A DNA stretch of 64,000 bases from Sambucus nigra (Eukaryota > Streptophyta > Magnoliopsida > Dipsacales > Adoxaceae), in the NCBI GenBank assembly GCA_949130495.1, contig OX422207.1:834618073-834682072 (forward strand), read 5' to 3'. The notes beneath the pieces were generated by a model that had not been told where the DNA came from, searched no databases, and saw only the letters and a program-made list of their open reading frames with translations. The translations under genes were made by a program, and so were the position numbers. Below, piece by piece: positions 1-9,539 of the stretch (the first letter of the stretch is position 1; each line of letters starts with the position of its first letter).

Positions 1-904
1 GCTTTATAATAAGCAGGTTTTTCATTTACAGGTTTTGGAATGTCAAGAAAATAGAGGAAACTCTGCCCAATTTTTTTTTGGTCTGTGAATTATTAAGACG
101 TGTAATATTTTTATGTTTGTATATATATTTGTTTATTAACAACATTCTCAATTCGCAATTTGTGATTTTTTTTTATTGTTTTGCCTATAATAAATATTTG
201 TAACACCTCGTAGCAACCGATGATGCACTCACAGGAACCCCAATTTTAGGATTGGGCAAAAAAAAATACATTTTTTTTAAATTACAGATAAATATGGTCA
301 TGGACTTTGTCCATGACCATTTTTACTTTTTTTTGTCGCGCTTAAAAATGGTCGCGGCCAAAGTCCGCGACCATTTTTTTTATTTTTTGTCACGGTAATG
401 GGTCACGGACTAGGGCCGCGACCAATTTTTTTTAATTTTTTTTTGTCACACACATGGGTCGCGGCCAAAGTCCGCGACCAATTTGTCACGGTCGTGGGTC
501 ATGGACAAGGACCGTGACCAATTTTTTTAATTTTTTTTTGTCACGCACATGGGTCGCGGACTTTGGCCGCGACCAATTTGTCACGGTTGTGGGTCATGGA
601 CAAGGGCCGCGACCAATTTTTTTAATTTTTTTTTGTCACGCACATGGGTCGCGGACTTTGGCCGCGACCAATTTGTCACGGTTATGGGTCACGGATTAGA
701 GCCGCGACCCATCACGGCATGGGTCACGGCCTAAGTCCGCGACCATCTGCCGTGACCCCTCTCGGCCGTGACCATTTTTTGGTCACGGACTTGGGCCGCG
801 ACCCACGAAAATGGTCACGCCCGAAATGGTCACGGCCCAAGTCCGCGACCCACAGATTTGGTCAGGGATTTTGGCCGTGACCAATCGCCAGTTTTGGTGT
901 AGTG
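1..904. mobile_element. CACTA (En/Spm) DNA transposon, right terminal part
   Basis: Bases 888-904 read, on the - strand, CACTACACCAAAACTGG, which is a typical CACTA-superfamily terminal inverted repeat. Everything to the left of it belongs to the element. The left terminus lies outside the window. Subterminal hairpin repeats fill 290-890, as expected for the binding region of the TNPA-like protein. Bases 1-290 are AT-rich. A pyrimidine-rich stretch followed by CAG near position 30 could be the acceptor of a last transposase exon, but I cannot support a coding call there. The expected 3-bp target duplication would start at 905 and cannot be verified without the other end. Confidence 0.8.
290..890. 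repeat. CACTA subterminal hairpin array with ~95-bp higher-order unit
   Basis: The stretch has more than a dozen blocks of the form GGTC(A/G)CGG...CCG(C/T)GACC. Many are self-complementary: 296-318 is a perfect hairpin with 10-bp arms and a 3-nt loop, and 350-372 has the same form. Between about 441 and 735 the blocks are arranged in roughly 95-bp direct repeats separated by T-rich spacers. Overlapping ORFs at 454-880 translate this repeat and are not genes. In known CACTA elements such arrays are bound by the element's TNPA-like protein. Confidence 0.85.
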
Positions 905-1364
905 TACAGTGGATGTGACATTAAGTTTAGGGTTATTTGGTTCACAAATCAATGCCCGATGGAACTCAAAGTTGTTTCACCCGAGGTTCCACGATCAGGG
1001 TCCTTCGGTGTTTTACCAGGTGTATCTAAGATGGTCAGGACAAGCCCCAACGGTGCCTCACTTCTCAATCCTCCAAACCAAGTCCCTCTAAAGTTCCCAC
1101 GGTGAGGTCATTCGATAGAGCATGAAAGCTCTCCCAGGTCCTACCAAGCCCGGTCTCTCATGAGTACCATTTGACCTCACACTAAAATGCATTATTATTC
1201 TCGTTATATCATTACAACCGTTATTGCTTACAGTCAATCATAAATAGAAATACAACATGATTAGTACAACAAGTTGAAGCATGAGTTGCCATGCTTGAGC
1301 TGCCTCGGTTGCTTAATCTCAAATGCTATTGCCAATTAGGCAATTATCCCTAATCTCAGGATTA
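905..1364. other. Unassigned non-coding spacer
   Basis: This lies between the CACTA terminus and the first recognisable codon of the Tat pol relic. It has no ORF of note, no tandem repeat and no LTR terminus that I can support. The 5' break of the Tat element falls at its right edge. Confidence 0.5.
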
Positions 1365-3092
1365 CCTTCAAGCCCCCTACAACGGTGATGCCAATAAAAA
1401 GGGATATGGCATTGGGATACTTCTGAACGCCCCGGATGACTCTTACACTCCCATCGCCATCAAGCTGGATTTCCCCTGCACTAATAACATGATTGAGTAC
1501 GAGGCATGCACAGTAGGCTTCAAAGTTTCTCTCAAGAAAAGTATTTAATGCCTAGATGCCTACGAGGATTTCGCCATCATCATCGGACAAGTTCTCAGAA
1601 AGTGGAAAGTCAAGGACGAGAAACTCCAACCCTTTCATGCCCACTTAGAAGAACTAGCCTCCAAAAATTAAGATATCACCTTCCATTAGCTACCTCGAGC
1701 AAAGAATAAACTAGCTGATGCCCTCGCTACCTTGGCCTCCATGGTCGACATACCCGAAGGAATAACTATGAGCCTATTTCTACTTCAAAAGAAAGACAAA
1801 GCAACCCACTGCTACCACATTGAGCCATCACCACAGAAGATCCCGAGATAGCCAATTATTGGTACTATGATATCTGGCGCCTCCTCAAGCATGGTAGGCA
1901 TCCTGAGGGTTCCAACAAGAAATATTGAGCAACCCTCCGAAGACTGGTTGCCCAGTACATCATCTGTCACAAAGCACTGCTCAAAAGAGACTTCGGTGGA
2001 ACTCATCTGCACTGCATCGCAGGGGCTGACATTGAAAAGATAATGCAGAAGATCCACAGCGGGGAATGTGAACCCCACATGAACGGTCACATGCTTGCCA
2101 AAAAGTTCATCCGACAGGGCTACTACTGGATCACCATGACCTAGGATTGCACCGCCTATGTCCGAAAATACCTCAAATGCCAATAATTCTCCAACCTTCA
2201 GCATCTGCCTCCACGTGAATTATACAACATGACCTCTCCCTAGCCGTTCTCCACCTGGGGCATAGGCATTATAGGTAAGGTTACACCAAAGGCTTCCAAT
2301 GGGCATGAGTTCATCCTAGTTTCCATTGATTACTTCACCAAATGGGTCGAAGCGGAGTCATAAGCAGTACTGAATGCCAAGAAAGTGGCCAAATTCATCA
2401 AGAAAAATATCATCTGTCGATATGGGGGCCCGCATGATCTAGTATCAGACAACGGGTTGCATTTTGAGGCAGAAGTCACAGAGGTGGTCAACGAGTATGG
2501 GATTCAAAGACACAAATCTTCTCCCTATCGACCTCAGACCAATGGTGCAGTTGAAGCCTCCAATAAGAACCCTAAAGCCATCATTAGCAAAATGCCCGAA
2601 AGATATCAAAATTGGGCTGACCGGATCTCGTACACCCTCTGGGGCTACCGAACCTCCATTCGAACCTCTACCGGGGCTACCCCTTACTCTCTAGTCTACG
2701 ACATGGAAGCAGTCCTACTAGTGAAGCTAGGAATACCCTCATTACGCGTCATGCTTGAAAGCAAGGTCATTGAAGAAGATTGGTGCCAAAGCCATCTTGA
2801 AGAGCTGACCCTCCTAGACGAAAGGATATTAAAAGCACTATACCATATACAAGGGTACCATCGCCGAATAGAGCATTCATTTAATAAGAGTGTCAAGGAC
2901 CGCGGTGTCCGATCCCTCAAAGAAATCATAGAACCCATCTGGGACCCTAGAGGGAAATTCAATCCCAATTGGAGCGACCCCTACATTGTCAAGAAGATCT
3001 TGTCCGACGGTGCTGCCATGCTTATCGACTTAGATGGGGAAGAGATGGCTCGTCCAGTCAAGCTGGATCGTCTCAAGAAATTCTACCCCTAG
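1365..3092 (+). pseudogene. Tat pol relic: archaeal-type RNase H plus integrase
   Basis: The first part (about 1372-1770) resembles the second, archaeal-type RNase H of Tat elements (KKGYGIGILL, then NNMIEYEAC and later KNKLADALATLASM). The integrase follows. An HHCC zinc finger is at about 2040-2190, with IHSGECEPHMNGH and a downstream C..C pair. The core reads GHEFILVSIDYFTKWVEAES, LVSDNGLHFE and GAVEASNKN, and an open C-terminal stretch runs to the stop at 3092. The first catalytic Asp, expected in WG-I-D, is Gly here (codon 2265-2267); the second Asp and the Glu are present. In-frame stops occur at 1546, 2142, 2184 and 2241, so the protein is not functional. Only 2385-3092 is uninterrupted. 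Confidence 0.85.
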
Positions 3093-3661
3093 TCCAAAAT
3101 CTCGACGCGCTATGACTCTTCTCATCTCCCTTCTATTTTAAAAAAAAATCTCTTCATTTTCTTCTACCCAGAACTACGCGGGCCTGATCCTCTGCAAAAA
3201 ACTATTTTCAAACAAAATTAAAACTTTTCAAAAATCCCAGAGGTACGTAGGCAGATCATGCACCTTACATGAGCACGACCCTTTATTTTTCACAAAATAC
3301 TATTCTTTTCTTATCTCCGAGAATGACAGTCCATTCTAACATATACTTGAACAAAAGGATTATGTATGCCTTAACGATCTGTATAGAAAATTAAAACAAT
3401 ACAAAACTCATTAAAAGGCACAACTGAATGATAAAAAACTTGTTTATTTCATTAATAAGAAATTGCAGTGCAATTACACGAGAAAAAGAACGGATAACTC
3501 CCTTTCCCCCTACCTTCCTAAAAAAGACAAAATAAAATCCCCACATTTATCCCCCATTACACAATAAACTCTCCAGAGGTCCTACCCACAGCTACCAGAG
3601 GAGCCCTCTCCGTCATCATCGTATCCTGGGGTCCCTAAGTTTCCCATGCCTGAACAGATTG
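3093..3661 (+). other. Tat post-integrase untranslated region with GAACTACG...ACGTAGGC module
   Basis: No ORF. The block at 3171-3265 has GAACTACGCGGGCCTGATCC, about 50 nt of A-rich sequence, then GAGGTACGTAGGCAGATCATG. A compact version lies in the LTR of the same element (10979-11025), and an inverted version in the second element's 5' LTR (26300-26345). The rest is A/T-rich, with a pyrimidine-rich stretch before the 3' end of the antisense gene. Confidence 0.6.
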
Positions 3662-4871
3662 TCACAGACACTCTATGGACCGATAAGCTCGAACCAGCTT
3701 CGAAAAAACCATAACTCCTCCTTCCATGGTGTCAAAAGGGACAAGCCACTTTTGTCCAGTCTCCACTGCCAACATCTTGCTAACCACTCTCCTCCACAAC
3801 CACTTCATATAATCCATAGGGATATGCCAAACTCTCCCAACAGACTGAGAGGGACGGGTCGACGAACGCCGACTCTCCCACAGAGAGCTACGCCGCGGGA
3901 GCGGACGTTCGGTCGAATCCTCTATCGAAAAGAAATTTAGTTTCCGAGGTGGCATAACCTGTGCCTAGCCAAATTGTCACATAAGCTGCCAAGGGAAATA
4001 AAAAGAGGTCTGGCTGAGACCAACCAGCCGCACATACGGGTATTCTCCTAGCTCCAGAACAGGAAGTAACTGTCCCCACCAAGGCACTAACCAACACAAA
4101 TTTTGAGCCCCATACTCCACAAGGAAATTCCCCCAGTTCTCAATATCCAGGCCAAACACTGAAGAAGTGACACAAAAAGAAGTTGGGTACAGCCGACAAA
4201 GGATATTCTAGAAGAGTCACCAGGCGAAGTCTTTCAGACAACCACATGAACAGCATCACGGGGCTACCCCGCAGGAAGTCAAAACGACCTTCTCGCCAGG
4301 CATCCAGACTGTTCAGGGTCTCCACTAGTATCACTACCGCAGGATTGCGACGGTATGACATCCATGAAGTAATGGCTGCAAGTTGCGTATCCACCAGCAG
4401 TTCCCCAGTCACCAGCAGTAATTTTGAAACCAGGCCCTGAGCAACGGCTCCAGCATAACCAGCATCACCTACTTCCCACAAATGCACAGACTGCAACACC
4501 GCTAGGAGGGAGATCATTCCTCCAGCAACTAGTGATCTAGTCTCTAAAGGTGAAATACGAAGAAGCCCATCATGTAAATCCCTGGGAGAACGAGAAAATT
4601 TGGGTAAAGCTGCAGTAACACTGGGATTTATCCCCAGCATGGCAGAAAATTCCTCATAGGTAGGACAAACTTCATCCAACCGAAAGGGGAATACATGGTC
4701 TTCGGGGTACCAAAATTGTACCGCCGCCATCAGCACGTTCCACTCAATGGACCGATTGCGCCACAAAGAGACTCGACGCATGTTGAAAGCATCGTAGTCG
4801 ACATTATAAGAGCATATCGCTTATAAGGCTTCAAGGTAGTTAACAAACTCAATGCTACCAGGGAGAGCCAT
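3662..4871 (-). pseudogene. Antisense accessory gene 1 of Tat element (DUF7745/plant-mobile-domain-like)
   Basis: Read on the - strand from the ATG at 4871, the protein starts MALPGSIEFVNYLEAL, meets an in-frame TAA at codon 17 and continues into a long open stretch to 4140. The body contains WNVLMAAVQFWYPEDHVFPF and CPTYEEFSAMLGI, the pattern of proteins related to the plant mobile domain (DUF7745-type). Later frames at 3977-4159, 3888-4097 and 3662-3955 continue the homology, so at least three frameshifts occur. The matching C-terminal segment sits on the + strand at 17560-18268 in the second Tat element, which confirms that it is part of the transposon. Antisense extra ORFs between integrase and 3' LTR are known in Tat elements. 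The molecular function is unknown. Confidence 0.75.
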
Positions 4872-4945
4872 CTTGCAGGACTAAGAGATAGTAGGCAAGT
4901 AAGTAAGAATGTGAAGGTGTGATGAAAACACTCCACCCTTACCCC

Positions 4946-4954
4946 TTTTTTATA
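4946..4954 (-). promoter_or_regulatory. TATA box of antisense gene 1
   Basis: On the - strand this reads TATAAAAAA, 75 bp upstream of the ATG at 4871. A transcription start would be expected near 4920. The spacing fits a plant core promoter. A pair of palindromes shared with the LTR promoter lies further upstream at 5077-5112. Confidence 0.5.
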
Positions 4955-5076
4955 CTTAAGAACCCTCACAAAAGACATAATCCCTGCAGAAATTGGAGGG
5001 AATCCTACCCCACAAAGTACCAAGAAGCTGAAGCGGACACTAATCAAAGCTTTGAATTGATGGGATTGGACTTGAC

Positions 5077-5112
5077 TGCCGATAGGCACGACAAGGGGCT
5101 TGCCGATCGGTA
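5077..5112. promoter_or_regulatory. Tat dyad pair (TGCCGATAGGCA / TGCCGATCGGTA), 24-bp spacing
   Basis: Two near-perfect 12-bp palindromes begin at 5077 and 5101, exactly 24 bp apart. The same pair with the same spacing occurs in the LTR promoter of this element (10374 and 10398) and in both LTRs of the second Tat element. It lies upstream of antisense gene 1. I infer a binding site for a dimeric regulator. Confidence 0.6.
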
Positions 5113-5523
5113 ACCCCCTATTTTTGGAAGTTTTCCTTTTTTCCTATTTTGTCAAAATCAGAAGCTCAATTAAAATAAATTAATATTCTCAATAGAATTT
5201 CAAAAATCACTTTCCACCCCTATAAAATTTCCCATTCTTAAAACATTCCTCAAAATCCCAAAAATATCTCTTTTTACGGTCTCAGCAGCAAAGTAAAAAG
5301 CGCATGTGAATACATTCACTCATTCATAATTAACAAGGGATAATAAAAAATCCCATTGCATTGCATATATATATATATATATATTCTTCTGTGTTACATC
5401 AAATTTTGCAGGAAATAAAAGAAAAGCAAAAAAACTAAGACTCAGTCCGAACCCGCATTCTCTCTCACCTACCCTTCCCCCTCTCTCTAAAAGCTTCCAC
5501 CCCTACGACGTGCTCTATTTCCC
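5113..5523. other. Spacer between the two antisense genes, with (AT)10 microsatellite
   Basis: A/T-rich, with a simple (AT)n tract at 5365-5384 and no supported ORF. It separates the 3' end of the PMD gene (5524) from the promoter of antisense gene 1. Confidence 0.6.
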
Positions 5524-7848
5524 CTACGGCGAGACGACACACCACCACGAGCCAGAGTCCTCCCCGGACGAAAAAGAAGGCACCAAACAAGAGGGAATCG
5601 GGATCACATCTCGAATATGGGAAGTCGCCGAAGATATCCAGTCTCTAATATCCCTCAGCCAAGTGGTCGACTCCCGAACTTGCTGCAAGAAGAAGGTAAA
5701 ATCAGAAAAAAGGATCAAAACAGAAAAGGAACCAAAAAGAGGAAAAGAATAAAAAGGTGTACCGTAGGATGAAGAACCTCCTCTGTCAAACCCAACTCCT
5801 CCGGATCCATCGCATGAGGACGATGCAACATGGGGACCATCCCTCTATCAACCCGTCGGATGTTGTACGAAGGGGTATGAAATCGCACAAAGGGAACCTC
5901 TAAAGTCGCCGCCGCCGCAGACGCCGATGGACCACCGCCACTGTGGGAGGACCCCATTGCCTGAATCGAACCTGTAGGAGGGAAAGGCAAGGCATCATAT
6001 ATGTTGGGCGCCATCAAGAAGCTCATCACAAAGTCCATTTAGTCATACGACGCGATCGTATCAGTATACAATAAGTAGGACTCGTCGATCCTCGCATCCT
6101 CTAGCAGTAGTCGCTCCCGCCTCATAGACATAGGAGGCTGCGCAGGTGGCACCACCACCTCATCCTCAGCAATCTACCGAACCACCCGCTCCCCTAGATA
6201 CCAGGAATGGCCGAACTCATGCGCCAAAAAATGCCTTATCTATGCATTCACCCCAATCGCCGCTGTGTCCTGAATGGATGTCCCCCAAGGGTAAAAGGTC
6301 ACCAGAAAATATTCGGAAGGCATAAGTCAATAAAATATCAGAACATGTCAAAAACCAAGGCTGAAAAGGAAAGAGTCTTACCCTACCACTGATCAGGCCA
6401 TTCAAAACCTGACACACCGCCTCCAGAGAGAGGGATCCCTTCGAATGCCAATTGGCCTTCCGCCATTGATACAATCGGTAGAAGTCCCCAACAGTCTCGT
6501 CCTTCAGGGTGATCAATTGGGTATTGTACCCAATCACCTCATAGAACCACGTCCGCCAAAGACAGAACTCAACTCAACTCAACTCAACTCAACAAAGCCT
6601 TTTCCCAATTATTTGGGGTCGGCTACATGAATCCCATTTTTCCATTCCATTCTGTCCAGTGCAATATCTTCGGTTACACCACATGATATCATGTCTTTTT
6701 TTATAATATCCCACCAAGTTAATTTAGGCCTACCTCTACCCCTTGGGTTACCATCAATACTAACTAAATCACTCTTCCTATAGACGATAAATTGAGAGAA
6801 AATCGACTTCGATGGTTTGGACACGTCAAGCGTAGGGAAATGCACAAAATTAAAGAGATGCGTAAGGAAAATGCGAAGACATGAAAGAAAAATTCACAAA
6901 ATTAAAGAAATACCTCAAGAAGATACGTGGCTCTAGTAAAAGTTTGTCGGCAGCACCGACCTAATGCATCCAAAGAAAAATAAAGGGTCGCCAAAGTCAG
7001 GCTCCCCCAATCATAGAGAGGGATGTTTGAAAGCATCCTCAAGTACGATAAGAACCACAAATGGACGACGTCGCCACTCGACGCCACCATGAAACCTCCC
7101 AGCACAAGCAAAATAAACAACTGGGCCATCTGCCTCACCTCCATATAAACCACCCTATTCAGCAGAACATCCTTCAGCAAGGACAGCCGGATGGAATAAT
7201 CAGAGACTATCCTCCCTACGTCACCAAGTGTCGCCCGCACCGCCTCCAACCTCACCCTTAAAGAGAGATCCACCTCTATCTGCTCCCCATCGTAATCCAG
7301 CCCCAGCAGCTACTGCACGTCTATGGGAGTCAAGGTCATATCTCCAAAACCGAAATGGAAGGTGTGGGTAGTATCCCACCCTCTCTCCCCCAGAGAACAT
7401 AAGATCGCTGTCGACCGAGGCATCTCATCCAGCGCAGACGTCAACCTCCAAAAATCCGCTGATGATACCACCCAACGCACCACAGGTGGAGGATGCTCCC
7501 AGACATCCTTAAGCCCTGTCGTCCCACGGTCAAGCATGTTCTTCAAAGATATATCAGACTGTCAAAAGAAGAAAGCTTCTCAAAATTCAAGAAGGAAGGA
7601 AAAATTACCAAAAAGAGAAGAATGCCTAAAGTCAGGTTACTTACATAACCGCCAGGGCTCACTACCCTCGAGGAGCGATGACGCAACGACTCTTGCAGTA
7701 AGGTCTGCTCATCCGCAGTCGGCTCGAAGGCATCAAAGGAGTTCTCACTCCCCAAAGCAAGAGGTTCCCTGGCCCTCCACTCCACATTCGCCTAGTCATC
7801 AACAGTCAACCATTCCCTATACACTGCAGTGCTCACAAAGGCAGTCAT
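5524..7848 (-). pseudogene. Antisense accessory gene 2 of Tat element: five-exon plant mobile domain (PMD, aminotransferase-like) gene
   Basis: I model five exons on the - strand: 7848-7645, 7540-6914, 6552-6382, 6269-5763 and 5682-5524. All junctions are phase 0. Intron 1 (GTAAGTAACC to TTTGAAG), intron 3 (GTAAGACT to CATTCAG) and intron 4 (GTACACC to CTTGCAG) have GT-AG ends. Intron 2 starts GTATTTCT and contains a LINE; its acceptor AG appears mutated. The product has PMD hallmarks: FHFGFGDMTLTPIDV and LLGLDYDGEQIEVD, then a hydrophobic helical region (MAQLFILLVLGGFMVA), YDWGSLTLATLYFSLD, and in exon 4 HSWYLGERVVR. Stops at 7792, 7310, 6240, 6174 and 6039 kill it. Antisense orientation would keep its introns from being spliced out of the genomic RNA. 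Function is unknown; PMD proteins are often transposon-associated. Confidence 0.7.
6566..6842 (-). mobile_element. 5'-truncated, 5'-inverted RTE-type LINE in intron 2 of the antisense PMD gene
   Basis: The - strand reads the C-terminus of an RTE reverse-transcriptase ORF (RGRGRPKLTWWDIIKKDM, ending GIHVADPK). The 3' UTR with GGGGTCGGCTACATG on the + strand follows, and then a tail of five AACTC units (6566-6590 on the + strand). Immediately beyond the coding piece, 6783-6842 reads NRLRWFGHVKRRE on the opposite (+) strand. That peptide normally precedes the C-terminal piece on the same strand. The element is therefore inverted at its 5' end, as produced by twin priming. I see no clear target duplication. 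Confidence 0.8.
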
Positions 7849-7940
7849 TCCTTAGAGATCGAAATGCTAGAACGATTTGCAAAAGAAAATTACAAAAAGA
7901 AAGAAAGCAAGAAGGTGTGAAAAATGAGGGGAATTCGCAC

Positions 7941-8080
7941 CATTTATGTAGGATGCAAAGGGTCATGCCGATCGGCATTGACCCTCACCCATCGATCGGC
8001 ACTAACCCCTTACCTTCCCGAGGCAGTCCAAAAGTTCGTGCCACTATCGAATGGCACCCTCTGAACCATGCCGATCGACA
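7941..8080 (-). promoter_or_regulatory. Promoter region of antisense PMD gene: four Tat dyads and a TATA-like box
   Basis: Dyads begin at 7966 (inside a perfect 14-bp palindrome ATGCCGATCGGCAT), 7990, about 8045 and 8069, giving spacings of 24, 55 and 24 bp. A TATA-like CATAAATG (- strand) at 7941-7949 lies between the dyads and the ATG at 7848. The second Tat element keeps three matching positions at 16711, 16735 and 16790, with spacings of 24 and 55 bp in the inverted orientation. Conservation of spacing between diverged copies supports function or recent common origin. Confidence 0.6.
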
Positions 8081-8210
8081 ACCCCCTTAAAATTTCATAT
8101 AACAATTCCTAGAAAATACCAGAAAGCCCTAAAAAATTCTTGGAAAATTCCTAAAAATCCCAGGAAGGATTTAGAACATTTTCACCAAGAAAATTTCACA
8201 CTCCCTCAAG

Positions 8211-8257
8211 CGGAACCCCCATTTCCCCAGCGGAACCCCCATTTCCCCAGCGGAACT
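8211..8257. repeat. Short 20-bp tandem repeat
   Basis: The 20-bp unit CGGAACCCCCATTTCCCCAG occurs twice (8211-8230, 8231-8250) and a third partial copy follows. It sits in the Tat 3' region, just upstream of the main tandem array. Confidence 0.85.
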
Positions 8258-8556
8258 CTAAAAAACCAAGTAAAATTCCTCCCAGCAACGTCCCCAAAGG
8301 ATATCTAAAGATCACCCCCTATGCCCCAAAGGTCTCAAGCAATACATCCAAACCCTGGACCACCTAATCACTTCCCCATTGGAATTTACGGCATAAAACT
8401 TTCCTTTCCTCCGCAAAATCCCCAAAATCACAAGGATTTTCCCAGCGAAACTTCGAAGGACACTACATTTTACCCAGCTCATTCGTTAATCCCCATCGAA
8501 ATCCAAAGTCTAATCTTTACCCCCAGTAGAATTCCTGATTGTCCCAAAGGAAATGT

Positions 8557-9475
8557 AGGTCAGAATTGACCTCAGTCTTGGATCGTCACCTTAGTTAGGT
8601 CAGAAATGACCTCAGTCTTGGATTGTCACCTTAGTTAGGTCAGAATTGACCTCGATCCTCAGTCATCATCTCTCTTAGGTTAGAATTGACCTCGGTCTTG
8701 GATCGTCACCTTAGTTAGGTCAAAATTAACCTCGATCCTCAGTCGTCACCTCTCTTAGGTTAGAATTAACCTCGGTCTTGGATCGTCACCTTAGTTAGGT
8801 CAGAATTAACCTCAGTCCTCGGTCGTCACCTCTCTTAGGTCAGAATTAACCTCGGTCTTGGATTGTCACTTTAGTTAGGTCAGAATTGACCTCGGTCCTC
8901 GATCATCACCTCTCTTAGGTCAAAATTGACCTCGGTCGTTGGTCGTCACCTTAGTTAGGTCAGAATTGACCTCGATCTTAGATCATCACCTTAAGCCCGT
9001 AGAATTGGCTTCGACTCACAGAATTGGTCATCTCACCATAAGCCCGCAGAATTGGCTTTGACCCGTAGAATTGTCCATCTATACATAAGCCCACATAATT
9101 GGCTTCGACTTGCCGAATTGGTCATCTCTACATAAGCCCGCATAATTAGCTTCGACCTGCAGAATTGGTCATCTCTACATAAGCCCGCAGAATTGGCTTT
9201 AACCCTCAGAATTGGTCATCTCACCATAAGCCCGCAGAATTGGCTTCGACTCGCAAAATTGATCACCTCTAATTAAGCCCACAGAATTGGATTCGACTTG
9301 CAGAATTGGTCATCTCAGCTTAAGCTCGTAGAATCGACTTCTACTCACAGAATTGGTTATCCCCAGCACACTTCATAGGTCCTCAGAATTGGCCTTGACC
9401 CTCTAAATTGGTCATCCTCGCTCCCTTAGGTCCTCAGAATCGGCCTCGACCCTCTAAATTGGTCATCCTCCCTCA
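8557..9475 (+). repeat. Tat 3'-region tandem array, 40-bp then 47-bp monomers
   Basis: From 8557 to about 8996 there are eleven copies of a 40-bp unit containing AGGTCAGAATTGACCTC, starting at 8557, 8597, 8637 and so on at exactly 40 bp. From 8992 to about 9368 the unit becomes 47 bp with TAAGCCCGCAGAATTGGCTT, at a near-perfect 47-bp period. Two units of about 51 bp (TTAGGTCCTCAGAATTGG) lead to the LTR. All share an AGAATTG(A/G)C core. The array lies between the antisense genes and the 3' LTR. Tat elements are known to carry hypervariable tandem arrays here. Confidence 0.9.
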
Positions 9476-9539
9476 AAAGCATCATGCGGTGTCTATTTGA
9501 TGGCTATCATTTGTTCCAAACTCATCCGTCGAGGGGCTC

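Noticed and set aside
454..880. Three overlapping + strand ORFs of 60-81 residues
   Set aside because: They start 95 bp apart and translate the CACTA subterminal repeat.
1812..2204. 130-residue - strand ORF
   Set aside because: It is the shadow of the Tat integrase N-terminal region, which is clearly encoded on the + strand.
7323..8090. 255-residue + strand ORF
   Set aside because: It overlaps exons 1-2 and the promoter of the antisense PMD gene on the other strand. Its sequence is low-complexity and has no domain, while the - strand has PMD motifs and splice sites.
8557..9475. CRISPR-like array
   Set aside because: Units are contiguous tandem repeats without unique spacers, in a plant retrotransposon 3' region.
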